From assembly GCF_019457615.1 (NCBI RefSeq), contig NZ_CP080414.1, positions 4,165,501 through 4,229,500 of the forward strand: a stretch of 64,000 bases of DNA, read 5' to 3'. Shown piece after piece: positions 35,442 through 44,020 of this stretch. The stretch is from Shewanella zhangzhouensis (lineage in GTDB: Bacteria; Pseudomonadota; Gammaproteobacteria; Enterobacterales; Shewanellaceae). Within the stretch, counting starts at the first letter, position 1. Each line of letters begins with the position of its first letter. The position numbers and the translations under genes are program-made. The notes beneath the pieces were generated by a model. That model ran no database searches. It had not been told where the DNA came from and worked only from the letters and a program-made list of their open reading frames with translations.

Positions 35442-36821
35442 GTGGATAGCATCGCGATGACGTCTCTGCTCTACAACGCCCTGACACGCGGCCCGGCGGC
35501 TCAGCAGCTGATAAGCTTCAATCACCACGATATTCTTACCGGGGCGCTGTTTACCACCCAGGTGCATCATCTGTGGCAAACTCTCAGCCACAAGAGTGAA
35601 CAGCGCTGGTTACTCTCCTGCGAAAGTTCCGACTTGTTCGCCATCGGTCTTTGCGCCGGTTTGCTGGCGGGCAAAGAGCTGGTACTGCCACCCAACACCC
35701 AAAGCGGCACCTTAAGTCAGCTCACCCAGAATTTCGATGCCGTGCTCTCGGATGTGCCCCTGTGTGAAGGCCACGACTGGGTTGCCCTGAAAAAAGAAAC
35801 CGCCCAAACACCGGCCGCCTGGCCCGATACCACGCCCAGCGGCAGCCTGACTTTATACACCTCAGGCTCCAGCGGCGAGCCCAAGGCGGTGAAAAAGACC
35901 CTCGAACAGCTCGACGTCGAAGTCAGCACCCTCGAGACCACCTTTGCCGCCGCCCTGCCCCATTGCAGTGTTATTTCCACCGTTTCCCACCAGCATATCT
36001 ATGGTTTGCTGTTTAAAATTCTCTGGCCACTGGCAGCCGGGCGACCGTTTTTAAGTGATTTGGTGGAATACCCAGAGACCCTGAGTTACTACACGGCGCT
36101 GCTGCCAAACCTGTGCCTTATCAGTAGCCCGGCGCAGTTAAGCCGCCTGCCGGACGCACTTGATAATGAGCGGCAATTTCACTCACCCAGCCTGGTGTTT
36201 TCATCGGGCGGCCCTTTGAGTGAAGACGCTGCCCGTGGCATCCAGAAGGTTTATGGCAGCCTGCCCATCGAGGTCTACGGCAGCACAGAGACCGGCGGCA
36301 TTGGCTGGCGCAGACAAGCCTCTGCCGCCGAGGCATGGCAGGCCTTTCCCGGCATTGAGATAACCCGCGCCGACGATGGCGCCCTGCTGCTGCGCTCGCC
36401 TTATCTCGACAATCCCGCCGAGACCCTTCGCTGTGAAGATAAAATCGCCATCGATGACAATGGCCGTTTTGTGCTGCAAGGCCGGCTGGACAGGATTGTC
36501 AAAATTGAAGAAAAGCGCCTGTCGCTGGTGCAGATGGAAGCCCTGCTTGAGAGCCATCCGCTGGTGAGCCGCGCCGCGCTGGTGCTGCTGACTGAGCCCC
36601 GCACCCAGCTTGGCGCCGTGGTGGAGCTGTCAGACAAAGGCAAGGCACTGCTGGCCGAAGAGGGCAAACTTGCCCTCAACAACCAGCTGAAGGCGCATCT
36701 GTTAACCGAATTTGAGCGGGTCACCCTGCCAAGGCGCTGGCGTTACCCGGACGAGCTGCCACTGAATCCACAGGGCAAGCGCGTTCACCAAACTTTGATT
36801 GAGTTGTTCATCCATGATTAA
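35442..36821 (+). CDS. apeH: AMP-dependent aryl acid--ACP ligase
   Basis: 459 residues of the adenylate-forming (ANL) superfamily. Core motif A3 is T140-S-G-S-S-G-E-P-K and motif A5 is Y-G-S-T-E-T-G-G near residue 280; the C-terminal swivel domain follows (about 360-459). ApeH in known systems activates the aryl acid starter with ATP and loads it onto ApeE. Here the partner ammonia-lyase suggests a cinnamic- or coumaric-type acid. GTG 35442 has AAGG 10 nt upstream; ATG 35457 is the alternative. Confidence 0.86.
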   Translation: MDSIAMTSLLYNALTRGPAAQQLISFNHHDILTGALFTTQVHHLWQTLSHKSEQRWLLSCESSDLFAIGLCAGLLAGKELVLPPNTQSGTLSQLTQNFDAVLSDVPLCEGHDWVALKKETAQTPAAWPDTTPSGSLTLYTSGSSGEPKAVKKTLEQLDVEVSTLETTFAAALPHCSVISTVSHQHIYGLLFKILWPLAAGRPFLSDLVEYPETLSYYTALLPNLCLISSPAQLSRLPDALDNERQFHSPSLVFSSGGPLSEDAARGIQKVYGSLPIEVYGSTETGGIGWRRQASAAEAWQAFPGIEITRADDGALLLRSPYLDNPAETLRCEDKIAIDDNGRFVLQGRLDRIVKIEEKRLSLVQMEALLESHPLVSRAALVLLTEPRTQLGAVVELSDKGKALLAEEGKLALNNQLKAHLLTEFERVTLPRRWRYPDELPLNPQGKRVHQTLIELFIHD

Positions 36822-37176
36822 GTCATTGCTGCCACAGGTTTTGGCGCGCGAAGAGACAGACACTGAACTGAGACTCAGGCTCGCCATCGATGCTGACCTG
36901 CCGTTTTTCGAGGGCCACTTCCCGGGGCAAAGCGTACTGCCGGGGGTGACTCAACTCGATTGGGCAGTGCGTTTTGGCTGCGAACATTTTGGTTATGATG
37001 CCAGCGTGGCAAGCCTTGAAGTGCTTAAGTTTCAGCAGCTGATACTGCCCGGCACCGAGGTGGATTTGCTGATAAGCAACAACACCGCCAAGGGCAAACT
37101 CACCTTCGCCTACAGCGATGGTGAGCGTCGCTTCGGCTCAGGCCGGATTGTGATTACCGCGCGCGGGGACTCTTGA
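36814..37176 (+). CDS. apeI: APE 3-hydroxyacyl-ACP dehydratase, His-containing subunit
   Basis: 120 residues of a hotdog fold. F-F-E-G-H35-F-P-G-x-x-V-L-P-G-V-T-Q-L-D49 gives His35 and Asp49 at exactly the spacing of the FabA His/Asp catalytic pair. It removes water from the 3-hydroxyacyl chain to form each double bond. It probably works with the second hotdog protein (47195), which lacks this His. It overlaps apeH by 8 nt, and its stop overlaps the next start (TGATG). Confidence 0.86.
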   Translation: MIKSLLPQVLAREETDTELRLRLAIDADLPFFEGHFPGQSVLPGVTQLDWAVRFGCEHFGYDASVASLEVLKFQQLILPGTEVDLLISNNTAKGKLTFAYSDGERRFGSGRIVITARGDS

Positions 37177-38834
37177 TGCGAGTCGCCATAGTCATCCCCA
37201 ATTACAACCACACCCATGCCATCGAGCGCACCCTGGAAACACTGGAGCCTTTGGGGCTGCCGGTGTTTCTGGTCAACGATGGCAGCAACGAGGCCACCTG
37301 CCATCTGCTGATGGCCCTCGATGCCAAATACCCCTGGGTGACCCTGCTGCACCACCCCTTTAACCGGGGCAAGGGCGCGGCGGTGATGACCGGCCTGCGT
37401 GCCGCCTACAAAGCAGGCTTTACACACGCGCTGCAGGTGGATGCCGATGGCCAGCACACCCTCGATGATATTCCAAAACTGTTAAGCGCCGCCAACGAGC
37501 ACCCGGATGCAGTGATTTCGGGACGGCCCCAGTATGATGACTCTGTGCCCAAGGGCCGCCTCTATGGCCGCTACATTACCCATTTCTGGGTGTGGGTCGA
37601 AACCCTGAGCTTCGATATTCAGGACAGCATGTGCGGTTTTCGGGTCTATCCGCTGGCCGCTACCGAAGCGCTGTTTTTAAGCGAGCAGCTTGGCGAGCGC
37701 ATGGATTTTGATATCGAAGTGCTGGTGAAGCTCTACTGGCGCGGTGTCGATGTGGTGCATGTGCCCACGGCGGTGATTTACCCCGAGAACGGCGTCAGTC
37801 ATTTTCAGGGCTTTGCCGACAACGTGCGCATCAGCGCCCTGCACACCAAACTCTTCTTTGGCATGCTCAAACGCCTGCCAAGCCTGCTTGGCCGCGGCAG
37901 AAAACAAACCCATTGGTCGTCCATCAGCGAGCGGGGCAGCTATTGGGGCATTAAGCTGCTGGCCGAAAGTTACCGCTTCGGCGGCCACTGGCTGTGCCGC
38001 GCCATCATGTACCCTGTGATTGCGTATTTCTTTATGACCGGCGGCGCTGCCCGCAAGGCGTCGATTGAGTTTCTGGAGCGGGTACAGGCGCTGGAGCCAA
38101 ATCATCCCCAGCTTCAGCCACAGGTCGGTTGGCGCCATAGCCTCAGGCACTTTCTCGCCTTCGGCAATGCCGCCCTTGACCGTATCGATGCCTGGTGCGA
38201 CCGGATTAAACTGAGCGAAGTCGATTTCCCCGAGCGGGCGCTGCTGGCAGACATGCTGGAGCGCGGCCAGGGCGGCGTGCTCCTGGTATCGCACCTTGGC
38301 AACCTCGAGCTTTGTCGGGCCATCTCCATCCACCAGCGCAAAGTCAAAGTGAACGTGATGGTGATGACCGCCAACGCCGAAAACTTTAACAAGGTGCTGA
38401 AGCAGCTCAACCCGGACAGCGACCTAAACCTCATTCATATCAATGAGCTGGACCCATCAACTTCCATCATGCTGGCAGACAAAATCGCCGCCGGCGAACT
38501 GGTGGTGATAGCAGGGGATCGCACCGCCAGCGGCAATGCAGGCCGGGTGGTGGAAGTACCTTTCCTTGGCGAAACCGCGCCTTTCCCACAAGGGCCCTTT
38601 ATTCTGGCGAGCCTGCTGGACTGCCCGGTATTTCTGATGTTTTGCCTGCGGGAGCAGGGCCGCTATCGGGTGCATGTGGAGCCCTTTGCAGACACCCTCA
38701 AGGGCCCCAGAGCCGGCAGAAGTGAACGTATTCAAAACGCGGTGGTGCGCTATGCCGAAAGGCTTGAGCACTACGCCCGCAAAGAGCCACTGCAGTGGTT
38801 CAACTTCTTCGATTTTTGGCGCCGCGGCCAATGA
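37176..38834 (+). CDS. apeJ: Glycosyltransferase family 2 / lysophospholipid acyltransferase fusion
   Basis: 552 residues in two parts. The N-terminal GT-A domain (about residues 1-235) starts VAIVIPNYNH, with D34/D35-type N-D-G-S and the metal site D89-A-D91-G-Q-H. The C-terminal part (about 270-552) is an LpxL/LABLAT-type acyltransferase with H373-L-G-N-L-E378 and a later A-G-D-R motif. The fusion should attach a sugar and an acyl chain, building the glycolipid anchor that holds the polyene. The ATG at 37176 overlaps the apeI stop. Confidence 0.88.
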   Translation: MRVAIVIPNYNHTHAIERTLETLEPLGLPVFLVNDGSNEATCHLLMALDAKYPWVTLLHHPFNRGKGAAVMTGLRAAYKAGFTHALQVDADGQHTLDDIPKLLSAANEHPDAVISGRPQYDDSVPKGRLYGRYITHFWVWVETLSFDIQDSMCGFRVYPLAATEALFLSEQLGERMDFDIEVLVKLYWRGVDVVHVPTAVIYPENGVSHFQGFADNVRISALHTKLFFGMLKRLPSLLGRGRKQTHWSSISERGSYWGIKLLAESYRFGGHWLCRAIMYPVIAYFFMTGGAARKASIEFLERVQALEPNHPQLQPQVGWRHSLRHFLAFGNAALDRIDAWCDRIKLSEVDFPERALLADMLERGQGGVLLVSHLGNLELCRAISIHQRKVKVNVMVMTANAENFNKVLKQLNPDSDLNLIHINELDPSTSIMLADKIAAGELVVIAGDRTASGNAGRVVEVPFLGETAPFPQGPFILASLLDCPVFLMFCLREQGRYRVHVEPFADTLKGPRAGRSERIQNAVVRYAERLEHYARKEPLQWFNFFDFWRRGQ

Positions 38835-38871
38835 GGCTTTGGGCCCGGGCAGACGCCACAGGAACGGTAAA

Positions 38872-40428
38872 ATGACTAACCAATCAACTGAAATGAAAGA
38901 GACTGTTAAGTTTGGCTACGGCGCCCTGACCATAGAGCAGGTAGTCGCCATCGCCAAAGGTGCCAGGGTTGAACTGAGACGCGACCAGGAATACGTGGAA
39001 TACATCCAGCGCGGCGCCCGCTTTATCGACAGTCTGCTGGCCGAAGAAGGCGTGGTCTACGGCGTCACCACGGGTTATGGCGACTCCTGCACTGTGACTG
39101 TAGGGCTGGATCTGGTGCACGAACTGCCGCTGCACCTGTCGCGCTTCCACGGCTGCGGCATGGGCCGCGAGTTGACGCCAATGCAGTCCCGCGCCGTGAT
39201 GGCCTGCCGCCTGAATTCACTTGCCATCGGCAAGTCCGGCGTCAGTTTTGAGCTGCTTGAGCGCATCGAAACCCTGATTAATGAAGACATCTGCCCGGTT
39301 ATCCCTGAAGAAGGCTCGGTGGGCGCCAGCGGCGATTTGACTCCGCTGTCTTATCTGGCCGGGGTACTGATTGGCGAGCGCGACGTGTTTTATCGCGGCG
39401 AACGTGTGCCCAGCAGCGAAGTGTTCCAGAAGCTGAATATCACCCCGCTGAAGCTGCGCCCGAAAGAGGGCCTGGCTTTGATGAACGGCACGGCGGTAAT
39501 GACGGCGCTGGCGTGTCTTGCCTTTGATAGAGCCGACTACCTGACCCGCCTGTCGTCGCGCATAACCGCCATGGCATCCTTGACCCTCAAGGGCAACTCC
39601 AACCATTTCGACGACATCCTGTTTGCCGCCAAGCCCCATCCGGGCCAAAGCCAGGTAGCCACCTGGATCCGTGACGACCTCAATCACCACGAGCATCCAC
39701 GCAACTCCGACCGGCTGCAGGACAGATATTCCATCCGCTGCGCACCCCACATCATAGGCGTGTTGGCCGACGCCCAGCCGATGCTGCGCCAGTTTATTGA
39801 GAACGAACTCAACAGCGCCAACGACAACCCGATTGTCGATGGCGAAGGCGAGCACATTCTCCACGGCGGCCACTTCTACGGCGGCCATATCGCCTTTGCC
39901 ATGGACAGCCTCAAGAATCTGGTGGCGAACATCAGCGATCTGATCGATCGCCAGATGGCGCTGGTGATGGACCCCAAATTTAACAATGGCTTGCCAGCGA
40001 ATCTCTCCGGCGCCGAAGGTGCCCGCCGCCCCATCAACCACGGCTTTAAGGCGGTGCAGATTGGCGTGTCGGCCTGGACCGCCGAAGCGCTCAAGCTGAC
40101 CATGCCCGCCAGCGTGTTCTCCCGCTCCACCGAGTGCCACAACCAGGATAAAGTCAGCATGGGCACCATTGCCGCCCGCGACTGTTTGCGGGTGCTGGAG
40201 CTGACCGAGCAGGTGGCCGCGGCGGCATTGCTCGCCATGGCGCAGGGCATGCGCCTGCGCATCCGTCAGGGCGAGCTGTGTGAGTCGTCACTCACGGCGT
40301 CCGTGGCCAAGACCCTGGCCCAGGTCAGCGAGGCTTGCCCGCTGGTGACCGAAGACAGACCACTCGAAGCCACACTGCGCCAGACGCTGGCACGCATTCA
40401 GGCCGCCGAGTGGGAGGTGTGCCGATGA
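38872..40428 (+). CDS. Aromatic amino acid ammonia-lyase (MIO enzyme)
   Basis: 518 residues, homologous to histidine, tyrosine and phenylalanine ammonia-lyases. A152-S153-G154 would form the MIO electrophile, and Y63 is the catalytic tyrosine in V-Y-G-V-T-T-G-Y-G. The substrate-selectivity pair falls at F92-H93, unlike His-Leu (Rhodobacter TAL), Phe-Leu (PAL) or Ser-His (HAL). In this cluster it most likely deaminates tyrosine or phenylalanine to coumarate or cinnamate, the aryl starter. Related lyases serve flexirubin clusters. ATG 38872 with AGGAAC 6 nt upstream is the start; a longer reading overlaps apeJ. It overlaps apeK by 4 nt. Confidence 0.87.
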   Translation: MTNQSTEMKETVKFGYGALTIEQVVAIAKGARVELRRDQEYVEYIQRGARFIDSLLAEEGVVYGVTTGYGDSCTVTVGLDLVHELPLHLSRFHGCGMGRELTPMQSRAVMACRLNSLAIGKSGVSFELLERIETLINEDICPVIPEEGSVGASGDLTPLSYLAGVLIGERDVFYRGERVPSSEVFQKLNITPLKLRPKEGLALMNGTAVMTALACLAFDRADYLTRLSSRITAMASLTLKGNSNHFDDILFAAKPHPGQSQVATWIRDDLNHHEHPRNSDRLQDRYSIRCAPHIIGVLADAQPMLRQFIENELNSANDNPIVDGEGEHILHGGHFYGGHIAFAMDSLKNLVANISDLIDRQMALVMDPKFNNGLPANLSGAEGARRPINHGFKAVQIGVSAWTAEALKLTMPASVFSRSTECHNQDKVSMGTIAARDCLRVLELTEQVAAAALLAMAQGMRLRIRQGELCESSLTASVAKTLAQVSEACPLVTEDRPLEATLRQTLARIQAAEWEVCR

Positions 40429-40856
40429 AATCTCTGCTTCACGCCGAGACGGAAATCATCATTCCCTTCCACGATGTGGATCCGATGCAGATCACCTGGC
40501 ACGGTAACTACTTGCGTTACTTCGAAATTGTCCGCTGTGAACTCTTGGACAAACTCGACTACAACTACCGCCAGATGCAGGAATCCGGCTTTGCCTGGCC
40601 GATAGTGGATGTGCAGATAAAGTATGTTCGCAGCAGCACATTCGGGCAGAAAATTCGCGTCAGCGCCGATCTGGTGGAGTGGGAAAACCGCTTACGGATT
40701 AACTATCAGGTGCGGGATGCCGAAAGTGGCGAGCGGCTTACCAAGGGCTACACCATTCAAGCCGCTGTGGACATGAGCAATAACGAACTCTGCTTTGTCA
40801 CGCCCGAGGTATTTCAGGCCAAAATTCGCCCACTGCTGGGCGAAGCAGACGCCTGA
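40425..40856 (+). CDS. apeK: Acyl-CoA/ACP thioesterase (4HBT hotdog)
   Basis: 143 residues of the 4-hydroxybenzoyl-CoA-thioesterase type. F15-H-D-V-D19-P-M-Q-I-T-W-H-G-N-Y-L-R-Y-F-E is the hallmark segment (D-x-D with H-x-N-Y). It probably releases finished or stalled chains from the ACP. The ATG overlaps the lyase stop (ATGA). Confidence 0.87.
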   Translation: MKSLLHAETEIIIPFHDVDPMQITWHGNYLRYFEIVRCELLDKLDYNYRQMQESGFAWPIVDVQIKYVRSSTFGQKIRVSADLVEWENRLRINYQVRDAESGERLTKGYTIQAAVDMSNNELCFVTPEVFQAKIRPLLGEADA

Positions 40857-40910
40857 GCTTCGGCTGAAGCTCGCCATAATGTTTAACGCTGAGCGCATAA
40901 AGAGGTATCT

Positions 40911-41615
40911 ATGGGGCTGATTGTTAAGTTTTGCATCGGAATACTGACATCCGTGCTGGTCTGGCTGCCTGTGCAGGCAGAAGACACAGCCCAGAACACC
41001 GACGTCAATCTCGGGGCGCTCAGCACTGCCCTTAAGCCACAGGGCGCGGTGCGCGGCGAGTTTGAACAGACCCGCACCCTCAAGGCGTTAAAGCGGCCGC
41101 TGGTCAGCCGCGGCAGTTTCGTGTTCTCGCCCGAGCAGGGGCTGATGTGGGCACAAAGCCAGCCCTTTGAAAATTTACTGATTTTAAGCGAAACCCGCAT
41201 GCTGAGCCGCGACAGTGAAGGTCTGTGGCAGCAAACCGAGGTGGATGCCAAGGCGGGCCCAGCGACTTTAATGCCCATGCTGGTCAAGGCGATGATGGGC
41301 GGCGATGTGGCCAAATTGGCGCAGCATTTTTCGCTCACCTTAAACATGACAGACAATCGCTGGCAACTCAGCCTCACTCCAAAAGATGACGACATCAAGG
41401 CGCTGTTTGCGGCCATTGAGCTTGAGGGCAGTTTTGTCAGCGAGGCAAGCCCTGAAGGTACCGAGACGCGCACAAACAAAGCCAGCACAGACAGGCTGAA
41501 ACTTATCAGCCCCAATGGCGATGTCAGCGATATCCGCTTCAGCAAGCAGCAAAGCGGGCCGCTGTCGGAGCAAGAGCGGCAGGCCTTTAGCCCACAAATT
41601 GAGTCGGGGCAATAA
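40911..41615 (+). CDS. apeL: LolA-like outer-membrane lipoprotein carrier protein
   Basis: 234 residues. A signal peptide probably cleaved after V-Q-A is followed by a LolA-like half-barrel; L-K-P-Q-G-A-V-R-G-E-F-E-Q-T-R and G-L-M-W are typical of LolA-related proteins. It should act in the periplasm, ferrying a hydrophobic cargo, here perhaps the aryl polyene lipid, toward the outer membrane. It is distinct from housekeeping LolA, which would be elsewhere. A 54-bp gap follows apeK, and the exporter starts 5 bp later. Confidence 0.83.
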   Translation: MGLIVKFCIGILTSVLVWLPVQAEDTAQNTDVNLGALSTALKPQGAVRGEFEQTRTLKALKRPLVSRGSFVFSPEQGLMWAQSQPFENLLILSETRMLSRDSEGLWQQTEVDAKAGPATLMPMLVKAMMGGDVAKLAQHFSLTLNMTDNRWQLSLTPKDDDIKALFAAIELEGSFVSEASPEGTETRTNKASTDRLKLISPNGDVSDIRFSKQQSGPLSEQERQAFSPQIESGQ

Positions 41616-41620
41616 GTTAG

Positions 41621-44020
41621 ATGGTGCTTGGGGGAAGCGAAATCACAGATAAGCCACAAACTGCAGGCCGCGCAGGGCTCAGGCTCGTGCTCTGGCTATT
41701 GTTGCTCGCCGCAGCCGTCGTTTTCGGCGTTAAAACCCTCAGTAACAGGGATGTGGTCGAAACCGACATTCTCGCCATGCTGCCCCATTTGCAGCAGGAT
41801 GCCCTCACCAGCCGCGCACTTGACAGTCTCGAGACCCGGCTCGCCAACGAAAGCTATCTGGTGCTGACAGGCGAAGACAAAGCCGCAACCATCGAAGCCG
41901 CCAAGGCCATGATGGCCGAACTTGCCGCTTCCAGCGCGTTCGCATCGGTGCGCAGCGGCAGCGAACTGGACCCCAAAGAAATTTACCGGCTCTACTTTCC
42001 GGCTCGTTTTAATCTACTGACCGAATCACAACGCACGCTGCTGGAAAACGGCAAGCTCGATGTGCTCATCAAGCAGGCCGAAATCGCCCTCTACAGCGCC
42101 TTCGGTTTTGCCAGCAGCGAACTTATCAGCGAAGACCCCTTGTTGCTGTTTCCGGCGCTGATGCAGGGCTTTGGTAAAGGCCATCGCCTCGGTGAGGAAG
42201 ACGGTATCTTACTTGGCAACTCAGGCGGTCAAACTGCCGCCATCATCATGGCCAAGGGCAAAGACAGCGTATTCAGCCCCAAAGCGCAGGAAGCGCAGCT
42301 CAGTGCCATCAATGCCGCCTTCACCAGGGTAAACCAGGGCATGCAGCTGAGCCTGCTTAAGGCCGGCGCCCTGTTCCACGCCCTTGAAGCCACCCAAAGC
42401 GCCAAGGCCGAGGTATCCCTGATTGGCTCACTGTCGCTGGCCGGCGTGGTGCTGCTGGTGCTACTGAGCTTCCGCTCACTGATGCCGCTGCTGATGGCAA
42501 GCCTTACCCTTGCCAGCGCCATGCTGAGCGCCAGCCTGTTCACCATCCTGATTTTCGGCAAATTACACTTGCTCACCTTGGTGTTTGGCACCTCGCTGAT
42601 TGGCATTGCCATCGACTACAGTTTCCATTTTTATGCCGAGCGCATCGGCCGCAATGAGCGTGCAGGCCAAACGCTGAGCCGCATTCTGCCAGCACTGACG
42701 CTGGCACTGACCACCAGCGTGCTCGCCTATCTGGCGCTGGGCTTCACTCCTTTTCCGGGCATGCAGCAGGTTGCGGCCTTTTGCGGCGGCGGCCTTATTG
42801 GCGCATATCTGACTTTGTATCTTGCCTATCCGGCCCTGGCGGGTAGCCGTATTCAGGGCTCAGGTTCGGCCATCAAGCTGGCCTCTCGTTTTCTTTCGCC
42901 GTTCGAAGCCACAGGCCCCAAGGCGCTGGCCGTGGCAGGCCTGCTCATCCTTGTTGTTGGCACCGCTGGGCTTGGCAAGCTGCAAACCCGCGATGATATC
43001 CGCAGCCTGCAGCAGGGCTCAGACGCGCTGATGGCCGAAGAAGCCAAAGTTCGAACCCTGCTCTCGGGCGGAGTGGATAATCAGTTTTTGCTGGTGCGGG
43101 CCGAGTCGATGCAGGCGCTGCTCGAAAGACTCGAAGCCCTCGCGCCTGTACTCGCTCAGGCCGAGAAAGACCAACTGCTGCAAAGCCATGTGAACCTTGC
43201 CGATTACCTGCCATCCAGGGCGCGGCAGCTTGAGGACTATCGCCTGCAACAACAAATCTATGGCCCAAGGCTTGGTGACATAGTCGCGCGCTTGGGGCTG
43301 GAGCCTGAGCTCGAAGCAAAGCTTCGGGCCAAATACCAGGCCGGTGCCCAAACGCCCATCGAAGCGGATGCTTTTTTTGCCACTGCGCTGGGGGCAAGCC
43401 TCAAGCCGCTGCTGCTTGAACCCACGGCTAAAGATGCCAGCGCTCCAGAATCAGCGACCCTGGAATGGGGCGCCATGGTGCTGCTTGGCGGCATTCAGGA
43501 CTTACCGGCACTTAACCAAGCGGTAGCGACTCTGCCGGGGGTAACCCTGGTAGATAAGGTGGGCGACATCTCCAAATTGATGGGAGAGTATCGCCAAACC
43601 ACCCTGTGGCTGCTGGCGCTGGCACTCTTTATCGCCTTTGGGGTGTTTGCCCTGCGTCACCCCTGGAAACTTGCCGCAGCCATGGTGGCAGTACCGGCGC
43701 TGGCGGCACTGCTCAGCCTGTCGCAGCTGGGGCTGCTGGGTTCGCCACTGACTTTATTCCATGCACTGGCGCTGCTGCTGATATTTGGCATAGGCGTCGA
43801 TTACAGCCTGTTTTTCGCCAAAGATGAAAACCGGGAGGATGGCCACAGAGTCATGCTGGCGGTGCTGTTGTCAGCCAGCTCTACCACCCTCGCCTTTGGT
43901 CTGCTGGCACTCAGTAACACCCCGGCAATACACTATTTTGGCCTCACGCTGGCCCTCGGGATTGGCTTTACCCTGCTGCTCTCGCCCCTCATTCACACGT
44001 TTAAAAGGAAACTGAACTAG
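41621..44020 (+). CDS. apeM: MMPL/RND family exporter
   Basis: 799 residues with about twelve transmembrane helices and two large periplasmic loops, in the order of two MMPL repeats. Proton-relay positions are visible as G-I-A-I-D-Y-S-F-H-F in helix 4 and G-I-G-V-D-Y-S-L-F-F in helix 10. MMPL proteins move lipids and lipid-linked products (as MmpL3 does in mycobacteria), so it is the natural candidate for extracting the polyene lipid from the inner membrane. The FAD enzyme gene follows with no gap. Confidence 0.88.
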   Translation: MVLGGSEITDKPQTAGRAGLRLVLWLLLLAAAVVFGVKTLSNRDVVETDILAMLPHLQQDALTSRALDSLETRLANESYLVLTGEDKAATIEAAKAMMAELAASSAFASVRSGSELDPKEIYRLYFPARFNLLTESQRTLLENGKLDVLIKQAEIALYSAFGFASSELISEDPLLLFPALMQGFGKGHRLGEEDGILLGNSGGQTAAIIMAKGKDSVFSPKAQEAQLSAINAAFTRVNQGMQLSLLKAGALFHALEATQSAKAEVSLIGSLSLAGVVLLVLLSFRSLMPLLMASLTLASAMLSASLFTILIFGKLHLLTLVFGTSLIGIAIDYSFHFYAERIGRNERAGQTLSRILPALTLALTTSVLAYLALGFTPFPGMQQVAAFCGGGLIGAYLTLYLAYPALAGSRIQGSGSAIKLASRFLSPFEATGPKALAVAGLLILVVGTAGLGKLQTRDDIRSLQQGSDALMAEEAKVRTLLSGGVDNQFLLVRAESMQALLERLEALAPVLAQAEKDQLLQSHVNLADYLPSRARQLEDYRLQQQIYGPRLGDIVARLGLEPELEAKLRAKYQAGAQTPIEADAFFATALGASLKPLLLEPTAKDASAPESATLEWGAMVLLGGIQDLPALNQAVATLPGVTLVDKVGDISKLMGEYRQTTLWLLALALFIAFGVFALRHPWKLAAAMVAVPALAALLSLSQLGLLGSPLTLFHALALLLIFGIGVDYSLFFAKDENREDGHRVMLAVLLSASSTTLAFGLLALSNTPAIHYFGLTLALGIGFTLLLSPLIHTFKRKLN

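Noticed and set aside
39217..40140. 307-codon open frame on the minus strand
   Set aside because: Antisense to the ammonia-lyase, whose MIO and catalytic residues are intact; no family resemblance.
41621..44020. Possible housekeeping RND drug-efflux pump
   Set aside because: The MMPL layout, no adjacent membrane-fusion protein, and tight coupling to the LolA-like and FAD genes point to lipid or pigment export instead.
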